DNA from: Luzula sylvatica
Taxonomy: Eukaryota > Streptophyta > Magnoliopsida > Poales > Juncaceae
Reading direction: 5' to 3'
DNA length: 64,000 nucleotides
Assembly (NCBI GenBank): GCA_946800325.1
Contig: OX326961.1
Coordinates: forward strand, 2,830,655 to 2,894,654
Shown here: positions 1 to 15,100 of the stretch, piece by piece
How positions within the stretch are numbered: the first letter of the stretch is position 1
Layout of the letters: the number at the start of each line of letters is the position of its first letter
Notes under the pieces: model-generated
Database searches by the model: none
Seen by the model: only the letters and a program-made list of their open reading frames with translations
Told to the model about the DNA's origin: nothing
Program-made: the position numbers and the translations under genes

Positions 1-3000
1 ACCATGTCAAAAACAAGTTATTTTGGCTCCTCAGAGAGATATAAGATTGTTATGAATCGAAAAACAAACTTTCTTAGTGTTTGTAAAATTTGGTGAAAAG
101 TTACGTAGTGAAAGATACGATACAAACGATCTCAAAACACGTTATTTGCACTCCTCTAAACGTAATAGATTGCTATGGATCGAATAGAAAACTTTCTTAG
201 TGTTTGTCCAATTTGGTGCAAAATTACGTAGTAAAAGATTCGATTCAAATCATCTCAAAAACAAGTTACTTGGGCTCCTCAGAGAGTTATAAGATTGTTA
301 TAAATCGAAAAACAAACTTTCTTAGTGTTTGCAAAATTTCGTGAAAAGTTTCGTAGTGAAAGATACGATACAAACGATCTAAAAACACATTATTTGAACT
401 CCTCAAAACGTAAAAAGATTACTATGAGTCGAGTAGAAAACTTTCTTAGTGTTTGTACAATTTGGTGAAAAGTCACGTAGTAAATCATTAGGTCCAAACC
501 ACCACAAAACACGTTATTTGAACTCCTTGTATCGTTAAAAGAATTGTATGAATCGAAAAACAAACTTTTCTTAGTGTTTGTAAAATTTGGTGAAAAGTTA
601 CGTAGTGAAAGATACGATACAAACGATCTAAAAACACGTCATTTGAACTCCTCAAAACGTAAAATGATTGCCCTTAATCGAATAGAAAACTTTCTTAGTG
701 TTTGTACAATTTGGTGCAAAATTACGTAGTAAAAGATTCGATCCAAATCATCTCAAAAACAAGTTACTTGGGCTCCTCAGAGAGTTATAAGATTGTTTTG
801 AATCGAAAAACAAACTTTCTTAGTGTTTGTAAAATTTGGTGAAAAGTTACGTAGTGAAAGATACGATACAAACGATCTAAAAACACGTTATTTGAACTCC
901 TCAAAACGTAAAACGATTGTTCTTAATCGAATAGAAAACTTTCTTAGTGTTTGTACAATTTGGTGCAAAATCACGTAGTAAAAGATTCGATTCAAATCAT
1001 CTCAAAAACAAGTTACTTGGGCTCCTCAGAGAGTTAAAAGATTCTTATGAATCGAAAAACAAACTTTCTTAGTGTTTGTAAAATTTGGTGAAAAGTTACG
1101 TAGTGAAAGATACGATACAAACGATCTAAAAACACGTTATTTGAACTCCTCAAAACGTAAAACGATTGTTCTTAATCGAATAGAAAACTTTCTTAGTGTT
1201 TGTACAATTTGGTGCAAAATCACGTAGTAAAAGATTCGATTCAAATCATCTCAAAAACAAGTTACTTGGGCTCCTCAGAGAATTAAAAGATTCTTATCAA
1301 TCGAAAAACAAACTATCTTAGTGTTTGTAAAATTTGGTGAAAAGTTACGTAGTGAAAGATACGATACAAATGATCTAAAAACACAGTATATGAACTCCTC
1401 AAAATGTAAAAAGTTTGCTATGAATCGAATATAAAACTTTCTATGTGTTTGTACAATTTGGTGTAAAATTACGTAGTAAAAGATTCGATCCAAACTATCT
1501 CAAAAACAAGTTATTTGGGCTCCTCAGAGAGTTAAAAGATTCTTATGAATCGAAAAACAAACTTTCTTAGTGTTTGTAAAATTTGGTGAAAAGTTACATA
1601 GTGAATGATACGATACAAACGATCTAAAAACACGTTATTTGAACTCCTCAAAACGTAAAACGATTGTTCTTAATCGAATAGAAAACTTTCTTAGTGTTTG
1701 TACAATTTGGTGCAAAAATCACGTAGTAAAAGATTCGATTCAAATCATCTCAAAAACAAGTTACTTGCGCTCCTCAGAGAGTTATAAGATTGTTATGAAT
1801 CGAAAAACAAACTTTCTCAGTGTTTGTAAAATTTGGTAAAAAGTTACGTAGTGAAAGATACGATACAAACTATCTAAAAACACGTAATTTGAACTCAAAA
1901 CGTAAAACGGTTGCTCTTAATCGAATAAAAAACTTTCTTAGTGTTTGTACACTTTGGTGCAAAATTACGTAGTAAAATATTCGATCCAAACCATCTCAAA
2001 AACAAGTTATTTGGGCTCCTCAGAGAGTAATAAGATTGTTTTGAATTGAAAAACAATCATTCTTAGTGTGTGTAAAATTTGTTGAAAAGTTACGTAGTGA
2101 AAGATACGATACAAACGATATAAAAACACGTTATTTGAACTCCTCAAAACGTAAAAAGATTGCTATGAATCGAATATAATACTTTCTTAGTGTTTGTACA
2201 ATTTGGTGAAAAGTTACGTAGCAAAACATTCGATCGAAAACATCTCAAAACACGTTATTTGGACTCCTCCTAGCGTTAGAAGAATTGTATGAATCGAGAA
2301 AGAAACTTTCTTAGTGTTTGTAAAATTTGGTGAAAAGTTATGTGGTAAAAGATACGATACAAATGATCTAAAAACACACTATTTGAACTCCTCAAAACGT
2401 AAAAAGGTTGCTATGAATCGAATATAAAACATTCTTAGTTTTTGTACAATTTGGTGTAAAACTACATAGTAAAATATTCGATCCAAACCATCTCAAAAAC
2501 AAGTTATTTGGGCTCCTCAAGGAGTTAAAAGATTGTTATGAATTGAAAAACAAACTTTCTTAGTGTTTGTAAAATTTGGTGTAAAATTACGTAGTAAAAG
2601 ATTCGATCCAAACCATCTCAAAAACAAGTTATTTGGGCTCCTCAGAGAGTTAAAAGATTGTTATGAATCGAAAAACAAACTTTTTTTAGTGTTTGTAAAA
2701 TTTGGTGAAAAGTTACGTAGTGAAAGATACGATACAAAAGATCTAAAAACACGTTATTTGAACTCCTCAAAACGTAAAAAGGTTGCTATGAATCGAATAG
2801 AAAACTTTCTTTGTGTTTGTACAATTTGGTGCAAAATTACGAAGTAAAAGATTCGATCCAAACCACCTCAAAAACAAGTTATTAGGGCTCCTCAGAGAGT
2901 TATAAGATTGTTTTGAATCGAAAAACTAACTTTCTTAGTGTTTGTAAAATTTGGTGAAAAGTTACGTAGTGAAAGATACGATATGAACGATCTAAAAACA

Positions 3001-4616
3001 CGTTATTTGAACTCCTCAAAACGTAAAACGATTGCTCTTAATCTAATAGAAAACTTTCTTAGTGTTTGTACAATTTGGTGCAAAATTACGCAGTAAAAGG
3101 TTCGATCCAAATCATCTCAAAACAAGTTACTTGGGCTCCTCAGAGAATTATAAGATTGTTTTGAATCGAAAAACAAACTTTCTTAGTGTTTGTAAAATTT
3201 GGTGAAAAGTTACATAGTGAAAGATACGATACAAACGATCTAAAAACACGTTATTTGAACTCCTCAAAACGTAAAAATATTGCTATAAATCGAATAGAAT
3301 ACTTTCTTAGTGTTTGTACAATTTGGTGAAAAGTTACGTAGTAAAACATTCGATCCAAGCCATCTCAAAACACGTTATTTGGACTCATCATAGCGTTAGA
3401 AGGATTGTATGAATCGAAAAACAAACTTTCTTTGTGTTTGCAACATTTGGTGAAAAGTTACGTAGTGAAAGATACGATACTAAAGATCCAAAAACACGTT
3501 ATTTGAACTCCTCTAAACGTAAAAAGATTGCTATGAATCGAATAGAAAACTTTCTTAGTGTTTGTACAATTTGGTGCAAAATTACGTAGTAAAAGATTCG
3601 ATCCAAATCATTTCAAAAACAAGTTACTTGGGCTACTCAGAGAGTTATAAAATTGTTATGATTCGAAAAACGAACTTTCTTAGTGTTTGTAAAATTTGGT
3701 GAAAACTTACGTAGTGAAAGATACGATACAAACGATCTAAAACGTAAAATGATCCAAAAACACGTTATTTGAACTCCTCAAAACGTAAAATGATTGCTAT
3801 GAATCGAATATAAAACTTTCTTAGTGTTTATACAATTTGGTACAAAATTACGTAGTAAAATATTCGATCCAAACCATCTCAAAAACAAGTTATTTGGGCT
3901 CCTCAGAGAGTTAGAAGATTTTTATTAACCAAAAAACAAAGTTTCTTAGTGTTTGTAAAATACGGTTAAAAGTTACGTAGTGAAAGATACGAGCACAAAC
4001 GATCTCAAAACACGTTATTTGAACTCCTCAAAACGTAAAACGATTGTTCTTAACCGAATCGAAAACATTCTTAGTGTTTGCACAATTTGGTGAAAAATTA
4101 TGTAATAAAAGATTCGATCCAAACCATCTCAAAAACAAGTTGTTTGGGATCCTCAGAGAGTTAAAAGATTGTTATGAATCAAAAAACAAACTTTCTTAGT
4201 GTTTGTAAAATTTTGTGAAAAGTTACGTAGAGAAAGATACGATACAAACGATCTAAAAACACGTTATTTGAACAGCCCAAAACGTAAAAAGATTTTTATG
4301 ATTCGAATAGAAAACTTTCTTAGTGTTTGTACAATTTGGTGCAAAATTACGTAGTAAAAGATTCGATCCAAACCATCTCAAAAACAAGTTATTTGGGCTC
4401 CTCAGAGAGTTATAAGATTGTTTCGAATCGAAAAACAAACTTTCTTAGTGTTTGTAAAATTTGGTGAAAAGTTACATAGTGAAAGATATACAAACGATCT
4501 AAAAACACATCATTTGATCTGTCAAAACGTTAAAAGATTGCTATGAGTCGAATAGAAAACTTTCTTAGTGTTTGTACAATTTGGAGCAAAATTACGTAGT
4601 AAAAGATTCGGTACAA
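1..4616. repeat. 4.6-kb higher-order segment of the satellite, copy 1
   Basis: This block of about 37 monomers recurs almost unchanged at 4617-9234. The two can be read base for base, including shared private variants: the GTCCAAACCACCACAAAAC monomer (about 492/5108), the short AAACGATCTAAAACGTAAAATGATCC insertion (about 3728/8344) and the GAACAGCCCAAAACG variant (about 4270/8886). The left end coincides with the window edge, so the true unit boundary may lie upstream. Confidence 0.9.
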
Positions 4617-7600
4617 ACCATGTCAAAAACAAGTTATTTTGGCTCCTCAGAGAGATATAAGATTGTTATGAATCGAAAAACAAACTTTCTTAGTGTTTGT
4701 AAAATTTGGTGAAAAGTTACGTAGTGAAAGATACGATACAAACGATCTCAAAACACGTTATTTGCACTCCTCTAAACGTAATAGATTGCTATGGATCGAA
4801 TAGAAAACTTTCTTAGTGTTTGTCCAATTTGGTGCAAAATTACGTAGTAAAAGATTCGATTCAAATCATCTCAAAAACAAGTTACTTGGGCTCCTCAGAG
4901 AGTTATAAGATTGTTATAAATCGAAAAACAAACTTTCTTAGTGTTTGCAAAATTTCGTGAAAAGTTTCGTAGTGAAAGATACGATACAAACGATCTAAAA
5001 ACACATTATTTGAACTCCTCAAAACGTAAAAAGATTACTATGAGTCGAGTAGAAAACTTTCTTAGTGTTTGTACAATTTGGTGAAAAGTCACGTAGTAAA
5101 TCATTAGGTCCAAACCACCACAAAACACGTTATTTGAACTCCTTGTATCGTTAAAAGAATTGTATGAATCGAAAAACAAACTTTTCTTAGTGTTTGTAAA
5201 ATTTGGTGAAAAGTTACGTAGTGAAAGATACGATACAAAAGATCTAAAAACACGTCATTTGAACTCCTCAAAACGTAAAATGATTGCCCTTAATCGAATA
5301 GAAAACTTTCTTAGTGTTTGTACAATTTGGTGCAAAATTACGTAGTAAAAGATTCGATCCAAATCATCTCAAAAACAAGTTACTTGGGCTCCTCAGAGAG
5401 TTATAAGATTGTTTTGAATCGAAAAACAAACTTTCTTAGTGTTTGTAAAATTTGGTGAAAAGTTACGTAGTGAAAGATACGATACAAACGATCTAAAAAC
5501 ACGTTATTTGAACTCCTCAAAACGTAAAACGATTGTTCTTAATCGAATAGAAAACTTTCTTAGTGTTTGTACAATTTGGTGCAAAATCACGTAGTAAAAG
5601 ATTCGATTCAAATCATCTCAAAAACAAGTTACTTGGGCTCCTCAGAGAGTTAAAAGATTCTTATGAATCGAAAAACAAACTTTCTTAGTGTTTGTAAAAT
5701 TTGGTGAAAAGTTACGTAGTGAAAGATACGATACAAACGATCTAAAAACACGTTATTTGAACTCCTCAAAACGTAAAACGATTGTTCTTAATCGAATAGA
5801 AAACTTTCTTAGTGTTTGTACAATTTGGTGCAAAATCACGTAGTAAAAGATTCGATTCAAATCATCTCAAAAACAAGTTACTTGGGCTCCTCAGAGAATT
5901 AAAAGATTCTTATCAATCGAAAAACAAACTATCTTAGTGTTTGTAAAATTTGGTGAAAAGTTACGTAGTGAAAGATACGATACAAATGATCTAAAAACAC
6001 AGTATATGAACTCCTCAAAATGTAAAAAGTTTGCTATGAATCGAATATAAAACTTTCTATGTGTTTGTACAATTTGGTGTAAAATTACGTAGTAAAAGAT
6101 TCGATCCAAACTATCTCAAAAACAAGTTATTTGGGCTCCTCAGAGAGTTAAAAGATTCTTATGAATCGAAAAACAAACTTTCTTAGTGTTTGTAAAATTT
6201 TGTGAAAAGTTACATAGTGAAAGATACGATACAAACGATCTAAAAACACGTTATTTGAACTCGTCAAAACGTAAAACGATTGTTCTTAATCGAATAGAAA
6301 ACTTTCTTAGTGTTTGTACAATTTGGTGCAAAAATCACGTAGTAAAAGATTCGATTCAAATCATCTCAAAAACAAGTTACTTGCGCTCCTCAGAGAGTTA
6401 TAAGATTGTTATGAATCGAAAAACAAACTTTCTCAGTGTTTGTAAAATTTGGTAAAAAGTTACGTAGTGAAAGATACGATACAAACTATCTAAAAACACG
6501 TAATTTGAACTCCTCAAAACGTAAAACGGTTGCTCTTAATCGAATAAAAAACTTTCTTAGTGTTTGTACACTTTGGTGCAAAATTACGTAGTAAAATATT
6601 CGATCCAAACCATCTCAAAAACAAGTTATTTGTGCTCCTCAGAGAGTAATAAGATTGTTTTGAATTGAAAAACAATCATTCTTAGTGTGTGTAAAATTTG
6701 TTGAAAAGTTACGTAGTGAAAGATACGATACAAACGATATAAAAACACGTTATTTGAACTCCTCAAAACGTAAAAAGATTGCTATGAATCGAATATAATA
6801 CTTTCTTAGTGTTTGTACAATTTGGTGAAAAGTTACGTAGCAAAACATTCGATCGAAAACATCTCAAAACACGTTATTTGGACTCCTCCTAGCGTTAGAA
6901 GAATTGTATGAATCGAGAAAGAAACTTTCTTAGTGTTTGTAAAATTTGGTGAAAAGTTATGTGGTAAAAGATACGATACAAATGATCTAAAAACACACTA
7001 TTTGAACTCCTCAAAACGTAAAAAGGTTGCTATGAATCGAATATAAAACATTCTTAGTTTTTGTACAATTTGGTGTAAAACTACATAGTAAAATATTCGA
7101 TCCAAACCATCTCAAAAACAAGTTATTTGGGCTCCTCAAGGAGTTAAAAGATTGTTATGAATTGAAAAACAAACTTTCTTAGTGTTTGTAAAATTTGGTG
7201 TAAAATTACGTAGTAAAAGATTCGATCCAAACCATCTCAAAAACAAGTTATTTGGGCTCCTCAGAGAGTTAAAAGATTGTTATGAATCGAAAAACAAACT
7301 TTTTTAGTGTTTGTAAAATTTGGTGAAAATTTACGTAGTGAAAGATACGATACAAAAGATCTAAAAACACGTTATTTGAACTCCTCAAAACGTAAAAAGG
7401 TTGCTATGAATCGAATAGAAAACTTTCTTTGTGTTTGTACAATTTGGTGCAAAATTACGAAGTAAAAGATTCGATCCAAACCACCTCAAAAACAAGTTAT
7501 TAGGGCTCCTCAGAGAGTTATAAGATTGTTTTGAATCGAAAAACTAACTTTCTTATTGTTTGAAAAATTTGGTGAAAAGTTACGTAGTGAAAGATACGAT

Positions 7601-9234
7601 ATGAACGATCTAAAAACACGTTATTTGAACTCCTCAAAACGTAAAACGATTGCTCTTAATCTAATAGAAAACTTTCTTAGTGTTTGTACAATTTGGTGCA
7701 AAATTACGCAGTAAAAGGTTCGATCCAAATCATCTCAAAACAAGTTACTTGGGCTCCTCAGAGAATTATAAGATTGTTTTGAATCGAAAAACAAACTTTC
7801 TTAGTGTTTGTAAAATTTGGTGAAAAGTTACATAGTGAAAGATACGATACAAACGATCTAAAAACACGTTATTTGAACTCCTCAAAACGTAAAAATATTG
7901 CTATAAATCGAATAGAATACTTTCTTAGTGTTTGTACAATTTGGTGAAAAGTTACGTAGTAAAACATTCGATCCAAGCCATCTCAAAACACGTTATTTGG
8001 ACTCATCATAGCGTTAGAAGGATTGTATGAATCGAAAAACAAACTTTCTTTGTGTTTGCAACATTTGGTGAAAAGTTACGTAGTGAAAGATACGATACTA
8101 AAGATCCAAAAACACGTTATTTGAACTCCTCTAAACGTAAAAAGATTGCTATGAATCGAATAGAAAACTTTCTTAGTGTTTGTACAATTTGGTGCAAAAT
8201 TACGTAGTAAAAGATTCGATCCAAATCATTTCAAAAACAAGTTACTTGGGCTACTCAGAGAGTTATAAAATTGTTATGATTCGAAAAACGAACTTTCTTA
8301 GTGTTTGTAAAATTTGGTGAAAACTTACGTAGTAAAAGATACGATACAAACGATCTAAAACGTAAAATGATCCAAAAACACGTTATTTGAACTCCTCAAA
8401 ACGTAAAATGATTGCTATGAATCGAATATAAAACTTTCTTAGTGTTTATACAATTTGGTACAAAATTACGTAGTAAAATATTCGATCCAAACCATCTCAA
8501 AAACAAGTTATTTGGGCTCCTCAGAGAGTTAGAAGATTGTTATTAACCAAAAAACAAAGTTTCTTAGTGTTTGTAAAATACGGTTAAAAGTTACGTAGTG
8601 AAAGATACGAGCACAAACGATCTCAAAACACGTTATTTGAACTCCTCAAAACGTAAAACGATTGTTCTTAACCGAATCGAAAACATTCTTAGTGTTTGCA
8701 CAATTTGGTGAAAAATTATGTAATAAAAGATTCGATCCAAACCATCTCAAAAACAAGTTGTTTGGGATCCTCAGAGAGTTAAAAGATTGTTATGAATCAA
8801 AAAACAAACTTTCTTAGTGTTTGTAAAATTTTGTGAAAAGTTACGTAGAGAAAGATACGATACAAACGATCTAAAAACACGTTATTTGAACAGCCCAAAA
8901 CGTAAAAAGATTTTTATGATTCGAATAGAAAACTTTCTTAGTGTTTGTACAATTTGGTGCAAAATTACGTAGTAAAAGATTCGATCCAAACCATCTCAAA
9001 ACCAAGTTATTTGGGCTCCTCAGAGAGTTATAAGATTGTTTCGAATCGAAAAACAAACTTTCTTAGTGTTTGTAAAATTTGGTGAAAAGTTACATAGTGA
9101 AAGATATACAAACGATCTAAAAACACATCATTTGATCTGTCAAAACGTTAAAAGATTGCTATGAGTCGAATAGAAAACTTTCTTAGTGTTTGTACAATTT
9201 GGAGCAAAATTACGTAGTAAAAGATTCGGTACAA
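4617..9234. repeat. 4.6-kb higher-order segment of the satellite, copy 2
   Basis: This is a near-identical tandem copy of 1-4616. Scattered differences show that it is not an exact duplicate. Examples are ACAAACGATC at 594 against ACAAAAGATC here, a 3-bp length difference near 1893/6510, a one-base difference in a T run near 2685/7302, and GGGCTCC against GTGCTCC near 2010/6630. The period is 4616-4618 bp. A third start is seen at 9235, but close identity is lost after about 130 bp (near 9363). Confidence 0.9.
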
Positions 9235-12170
9235 ACCATGTCAAAAACAAGTTATTTTGGCTCCTCAGAGAGATATAAGATTGTTATGAATCGAAAAACA
9301 AACTTTCTTAGTGTTTGTAAAATTTGGTGAAAAGTTACGTAGTGAAAGATACGATACAAACGATCTAAAAATACGTTATTGGAACTTCTCAAAACTTAAA
9401 AAGATTGCTATGAATCGAATAGAAAAATTTCTTAGCGTTTGTACAATTTGGTGTAAAACTACGCAGTTAACGATTTGATCCAAACCATCTCAAAAACAAG
9501 TTATTTGGGCTCCTCGGAGAGTTAAAAGATTGCTATGAACCGAAAAACAAAGTTTCTTAGTGTTTGTAAAATTTGGTGAAATGTTACGTAGTGAAAGATA
9601 CGATCACAAACGATCTCAAAACACGTTATTTGAACTCCTCAAAACGTATAAAGATTGCTATGAATCGAATAGAATACTTTCTTAGTGTTTGTACAATTTG
9701 ATGCAAAATTACGTAGTAAAAGATTCGATCCAAACCATCTCAAAAACAGGTTATTTGGGCTCCTCGGAGAGTTATAAGATTGTTTCGAATCGAAAAACAA
9801 ACTTTCTTAGTATTTGTAAAATTCGGTGAAAAGTTACGTAGTGAAAGATACGATACAAACGATCTAAAAACACATTATTTGAACTCCTCAAAACGTAAAA
9901 AGATTGCTATGAATCGAATAGAATACTTTCTTAGTGTTTGTACAATTTGGTGAAAAGTTACGTAGTAAAACATTCGATCCAAACCATCTAAAAACACGTT
10001 ATTTGGACTCATCATAGCTTTAGAAGAATTGTATGAATCGAAAAACAAACTTTCTGAGTGTTTGTAAAATTTGGTGAAAAGTTATGTAGTAAAAGATACG
10101 ATACAAATGATTTAAAAACACGTAATTTGAACTCCCAAAAACGTAAAAAGATTACTATGAATCGAATAGAAAAGTTTCTTAGTGTTTGTACATTTTGGAG
10201 CAAAATTACGTAGTAAAAGATTCGATCCAAACCTTGTCAAAAACAAGTTATTTTGGCTCCTCGGAGAGTTATAAGATTGTTATGAATCGAAAAACAAACT
10301 TTCCTAGTGTTTGCAACATTTGGTGAAAAGTTACGTAGTGAAAGATACGATACAAAAAATCCAAAAACACGTTATTTGAACTCCTCTAAACGTAAAACGA
10401 TTGCTATGAATCGAATAGAAAACTTTCTTAGTGTTTGTACAATTTGGTGCAAAATTACGTAGTAAAAGATTCGATCCAAATCATCCCAAAAACAAGTTAC
10501 TTGGGCTACTCAGAGAGTTATAAGATTGTTATGAATCGAAAAACAAACTTTCTTAGTGTTTGTAAAATTTGGTGAAAAGTTACGTAGTGAAAGATACGAT
10601 ACGAACGATCTAAAAACACATTATTTGAACTCCACAAAACGTAAAAAGATTGCTATCATCTAATAGAGAACTTTCCTAGTTTTTGTACGATTTGGTGAAA
10701 AGATACGTAGTAAAACATTCAATCCAAACCACATCAAAACACGTAATTTGGACTCCTCATAGCGTTAAAAGAATTGTTTGAATCGAAAAACAAACTTTCT
10801 TAGTGTTTGTAACATTTGGTGAAAAGTTATGTGGTAAAAGATACGATACAAATGATCTAAAACACACGTTATTTGAACTCCTCAAAACGTAAAATGATTG
10901 CTATGAATCGAATATAAAACTTTCTTAGTGTTTATACAATTTGGTATAAAATTACGTAGTAAAATATTCGATCCAAACCATCTCAAAAACAAGTTATTTG
11001 GGCTCCTCACAGAGTTAGAAGATTGTTATTAACCAAAAAACAAAGTTTCTTAGTGTTTGTAAAATTCGGTGAAAAGTTACGTAGTGAAAGATACAAGCAC
11101 AAACGATCGCAAAACACGTTATTTGAACTCCTCAAAACGTAAAACGATTGTTCTTAACCGAATCGAAAACTTTCTAAGTGTTTGTATAATTTGGTGAAAA
11201 ATAATGTAGTAAAAGATTCGATCCAAACCATCTCAAAAACAAGTTGTTTGGGATCCTCAGATAGTTAAAAGATAACATATTAATCAAAAAACAAACTTTC
11301 TTAGAGTTTGAAAAATTCTGTGAAAAGTTACGTAGAGAAAGATACAATACAAACGATCTAAAAACACGTTATTTGAACTGCCCAAAACGTAAAAAGATTT
11401 ATATGAATCGAATAGAAAACTTTCTTAGTGTTTGTACAATTTGATGCAAAATTACGTAGTAAAAGATTCGATCCAAACCATCTCAAAAACAAGTTATTTG
11501 GGCTCCTCAGAGAGTCATAAGATTGTTTCGAATCGAAAAACAAACTTTCTTAGTGTTTGTAAAATTTGGTGAAGAGTTACGTGCTAAAAGATATGATACA
11601 AACGATCTAAAAACAAGTTATTTAAACTCCTCAAAACGTAAAAAGATTGATATGAATCGAATACAATACTTTCTTTGTGTTTGTACAATTTGGTGAAAAG
11701 TTACGTAGTAAAACATTCGATCCAAGCCATCTCAAAACACGTTTTTTGAACTCCTCAAAACGTAAAAAGATTGCTATGAATCGAATAGGAAACTTTCTTA
11801 GTGTTTGTACAATTTGATGCAAAATAACGTAGTAAAAGAATCGATCCAAACCATCTCAAAAATAAGTTACTTGGGCTCCTCAGAGAATTATAAGATTGTT
11901 ATGAATCGAAAAACAAACTTTCTTAGTGTTTGTAAAATTTGGTGAAAAGTAACATAGTGAAAGATACGATACAAACGATCTAAAAACGCGTTATTTGAAC
12001 TCCTCGAAACGTAAAAAGATTTCGATGAATTGAACAGAAAACTTTTTTAGTGTTTGTACAATTTTGTGAAAAGTTACGTAGTAAAACATTCGGTCCAAAC
12101 CATCTCAAAACACGTTATTTGGATTCCTCATAGCGTTAAAAGAATTGTATGAATTGAAAAACAAACTTTC
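9235..12170. repeat. Diverged satellite segment resembling the 3' part of the 4.6-kb unit
   Basis: After 9363 the monomers no longer track copies 1 and 2 closely. Some private variants recur nonetheless: the TTTGCAACATTTGG monomer near 10310 (as near 3438), the TTAACCAAAAAACAAAG monomer near 11030 (as near 3926), and the GAACTGCCCAAAACG variant near 11377 (as near 4270). The spacing differs, so this looks like an older, rearranged copy of the same higher-order unit. Confidence 0.6.
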
Positions 12171-12173
12171 TTA

Positions 12174-15100
12174 GTGTTTGAAAATTTTGGTGAAAAGTTA
12201 TGTAGTGAAAGATACGATACAAACGATCTAAAAACACGTTATTTGAACTCCTCAAAACGTAAAAAGATTGCTATGAATCGAATAGAAACTTTCTTAGTGT
12301 TTGTATATTTTGGTGCAAAATTATGTAGTGAAAAATTCGATCCAGACCATCTCAAAAATAAGTTATCTGGGCTCCTAAGAGAGATAAGATTGTTTTGAAT
12401 CGAAAAACATACTATCTTATTGTTTGTAAAATTTGGTGAAAAATTACATGCAAAAAGATACGATACAAACGATCTAAAAACAAGTTATTTGAACACCTCA
12501 AAACGTAAAAAGATTGCTATGAACCGAATAGAATACTTTCTTAGAGTTTGTACAATTTGGAGAAAAGTTACGTAGTAAAACATTCGATTCAAACCATCTC
12601 AAAACACGTTATTTGGACTCCTCATAGCCTTCAAAAAATTGTATGAATCGAAAAACAAACTTTCTTAGTGTTTGTAAAATTAGGTGAAAAGTTATGCAGT
12701 AAACGATACGATACAAACGATCTAAAAACAAGTTATTTGAAATCCTCAATACGTAAAAAAATTTCTATGAATCGAATAAAAAACTTTCTTAGTGTTTGTA
12801 CAATTTGGTGCAAAATTACGTAGTAAAATATTCGATCCAAACCATCTTAAAAACAAGTTATTTGGGCTCCTCAGAGAGTTATAAGATTGTTATCAATCGA
12901 AAAACAAACTTTCTTAGTGTTTGTAAAATTTCGTGAAAAGTTACGTAGTGAAAGATACGATACAAACGATCTAAAACCACGTTATTTGAACTCCTCAAAA
13001 CGTAAAAAGATTGCTATGAATTGAATATAAAACTTTCTTAGTGTTTGTACAATTTGGTGAGAATTTACGTAGTAAAACATTCGGTCCAAACCATCTGAAA
13101 ACACGTTATTTGGACTCCTCATAACATTAAAAGAATTGTATGAATCGAAAAACAAACTTTCTAATTGTTTGTAAAATTTGGTGAAAAGTTATGTAGTAAA
13201 AGATACGATATAAATGATCTAAAAACACGTTATTTGAACTCTTCAAAACGTAAAAAAATTACTATGAATCGAATAGAAAACTTTCTTAGAGTTTATAGAA
13301 TTTGGTGCAAAATTACGTTGTAAAAGATTCGATCCAAACCATCTCAAAAACAAGTTATTTGGGCTCCTCAGAGAGTTATAAGATTGTTTTGAATCGAAAA
13401 ACAAAGTTTCTTAGTGTTTGTAAATTTTCATGAAAAGTTACGTAGTGAAAGATACAATACAAACGATCTAAAAATAAGTTATTTGAACTCCTCAGAATGT
13501 AAAAAGATTGCTATGAATCGAATAGAAAACTTTCTTAGTGCTTGTACACTTTGGTGCTAAATTACGTAGTAAAAGATTCGATCCAAACCATCTCAAAAAC
13601 AAGTTATTTGGGCTCCTCAGAGAGTGATAAGATTGTTTTGAATCGAAAAACAAACTTTCTTAGTGTTTGTAAAATTTGGTGAAAATTTACGAGCTAAAAG
13701 ATACGATAAAAACGATCTAAAAACAAGTTATTTGAACTCCTCAAAGTGTAAAAAGATTGCTATGAGTCGAATAAAAGACTTTCTTAGTGCTTGTACAATT
13801 TGGTGAAAAGTTACATGGTAAAACATTCGATCCAAATTATCTCAAAACACATTATTTGGACTCCTCATAGCGTTATAAGAATTGTTTGAATCGAAAAAAA
13901 AACTTTCTTACTGTTTGTAAAATTTGGTGAAATGTTATGTGGTAAAAGATACGATACAAATGATCCAAAAACACGTTATTTGAACTCCTCAAAACGTAGA
14001 AAGATTGCTATGAATCGAATAGAAACTTTCTTAGTATTTGTACATTTTGGTGCAAAATTATGTAGTGAAAGATTCGATCCAAACCATCTCAAAAACAAGT
14101 TATCTGGGCTCCTAAGAGAGATAAGATTGTTTTGAATCGAAAAACATAATTTCTTATTGTTTGTTAAATTTGGTCAAAAATTACATGCTAAAAGATACGA
14201 TACAAACGATCTAAAAACAAGTTATTTGAACACCTCAAAACGTAAAAAGATTGCAATGAACCGAATAGAATACTTTCTTAGATTTTGTACAATTTGGTGA
14301 AAAGTTACGTAGTAAAACAGATTCAAACCATCTCAAAACACGTTATTTGGACTCCTCATAGCCTTAAAAGAATTGTATAAATCGAAAAACAAACTTTCTT
14401 AGTGTTTGTAAAATTTGGTGAAAAGTTATGTAGTAAAAGATACGATACAAAAGATTTAAAAACACGCTATTTGAAATCCTCAAAACGTAAAAAAATTTCT
14501 ATGAATCGAATAGAAAACTTTCTTAGTGTTTGTACAATTTGGTGCAAAATTACGTAGTAAAATATTCGATCCAAACCATCTTAAAAACAAGTTATTTGGG
14601 CTCCTCAGAGAGTTATAAGATTGTTATGAATCGAAAAACAAACTTTCTTAGTGTTTGTAAAATTTCGTGAAAAGTTACGTAGTGAAAGATACGATACAAA
14701 CGATCTAAAACCACGTTATTTCAACTCCTTAAAACGTAAAAAGATTGCTATGAATTGAATAGAAAACTTTCTTAGTTTTTGTACAATTTGGTGAGAATTT
14801 ACGTAGTAAAACATTCGGTCCAAACCATCTGAAAACACGTTATTTGGACTCCTCATAACGATAAAAGAATTGTATGAATCGGAAAACAAACTTTCTTAGT
14901 GTTTGTAAAATTTGGCGAAAAGTTATGTAGTAAAAGATACGATATAAATGATCTAAAAACACTTTATTTGAACTCTTCAAAACGTAAAAAAAATTCTATG
15001 AATCGAATAGAAAACTTTCTTAGTGTTTATAGAATTTGGTCCAAAATTACGTAGTAAAAGATTCGATCCAAACCATCTCAAAAACAAGTTATTTGGGCTC

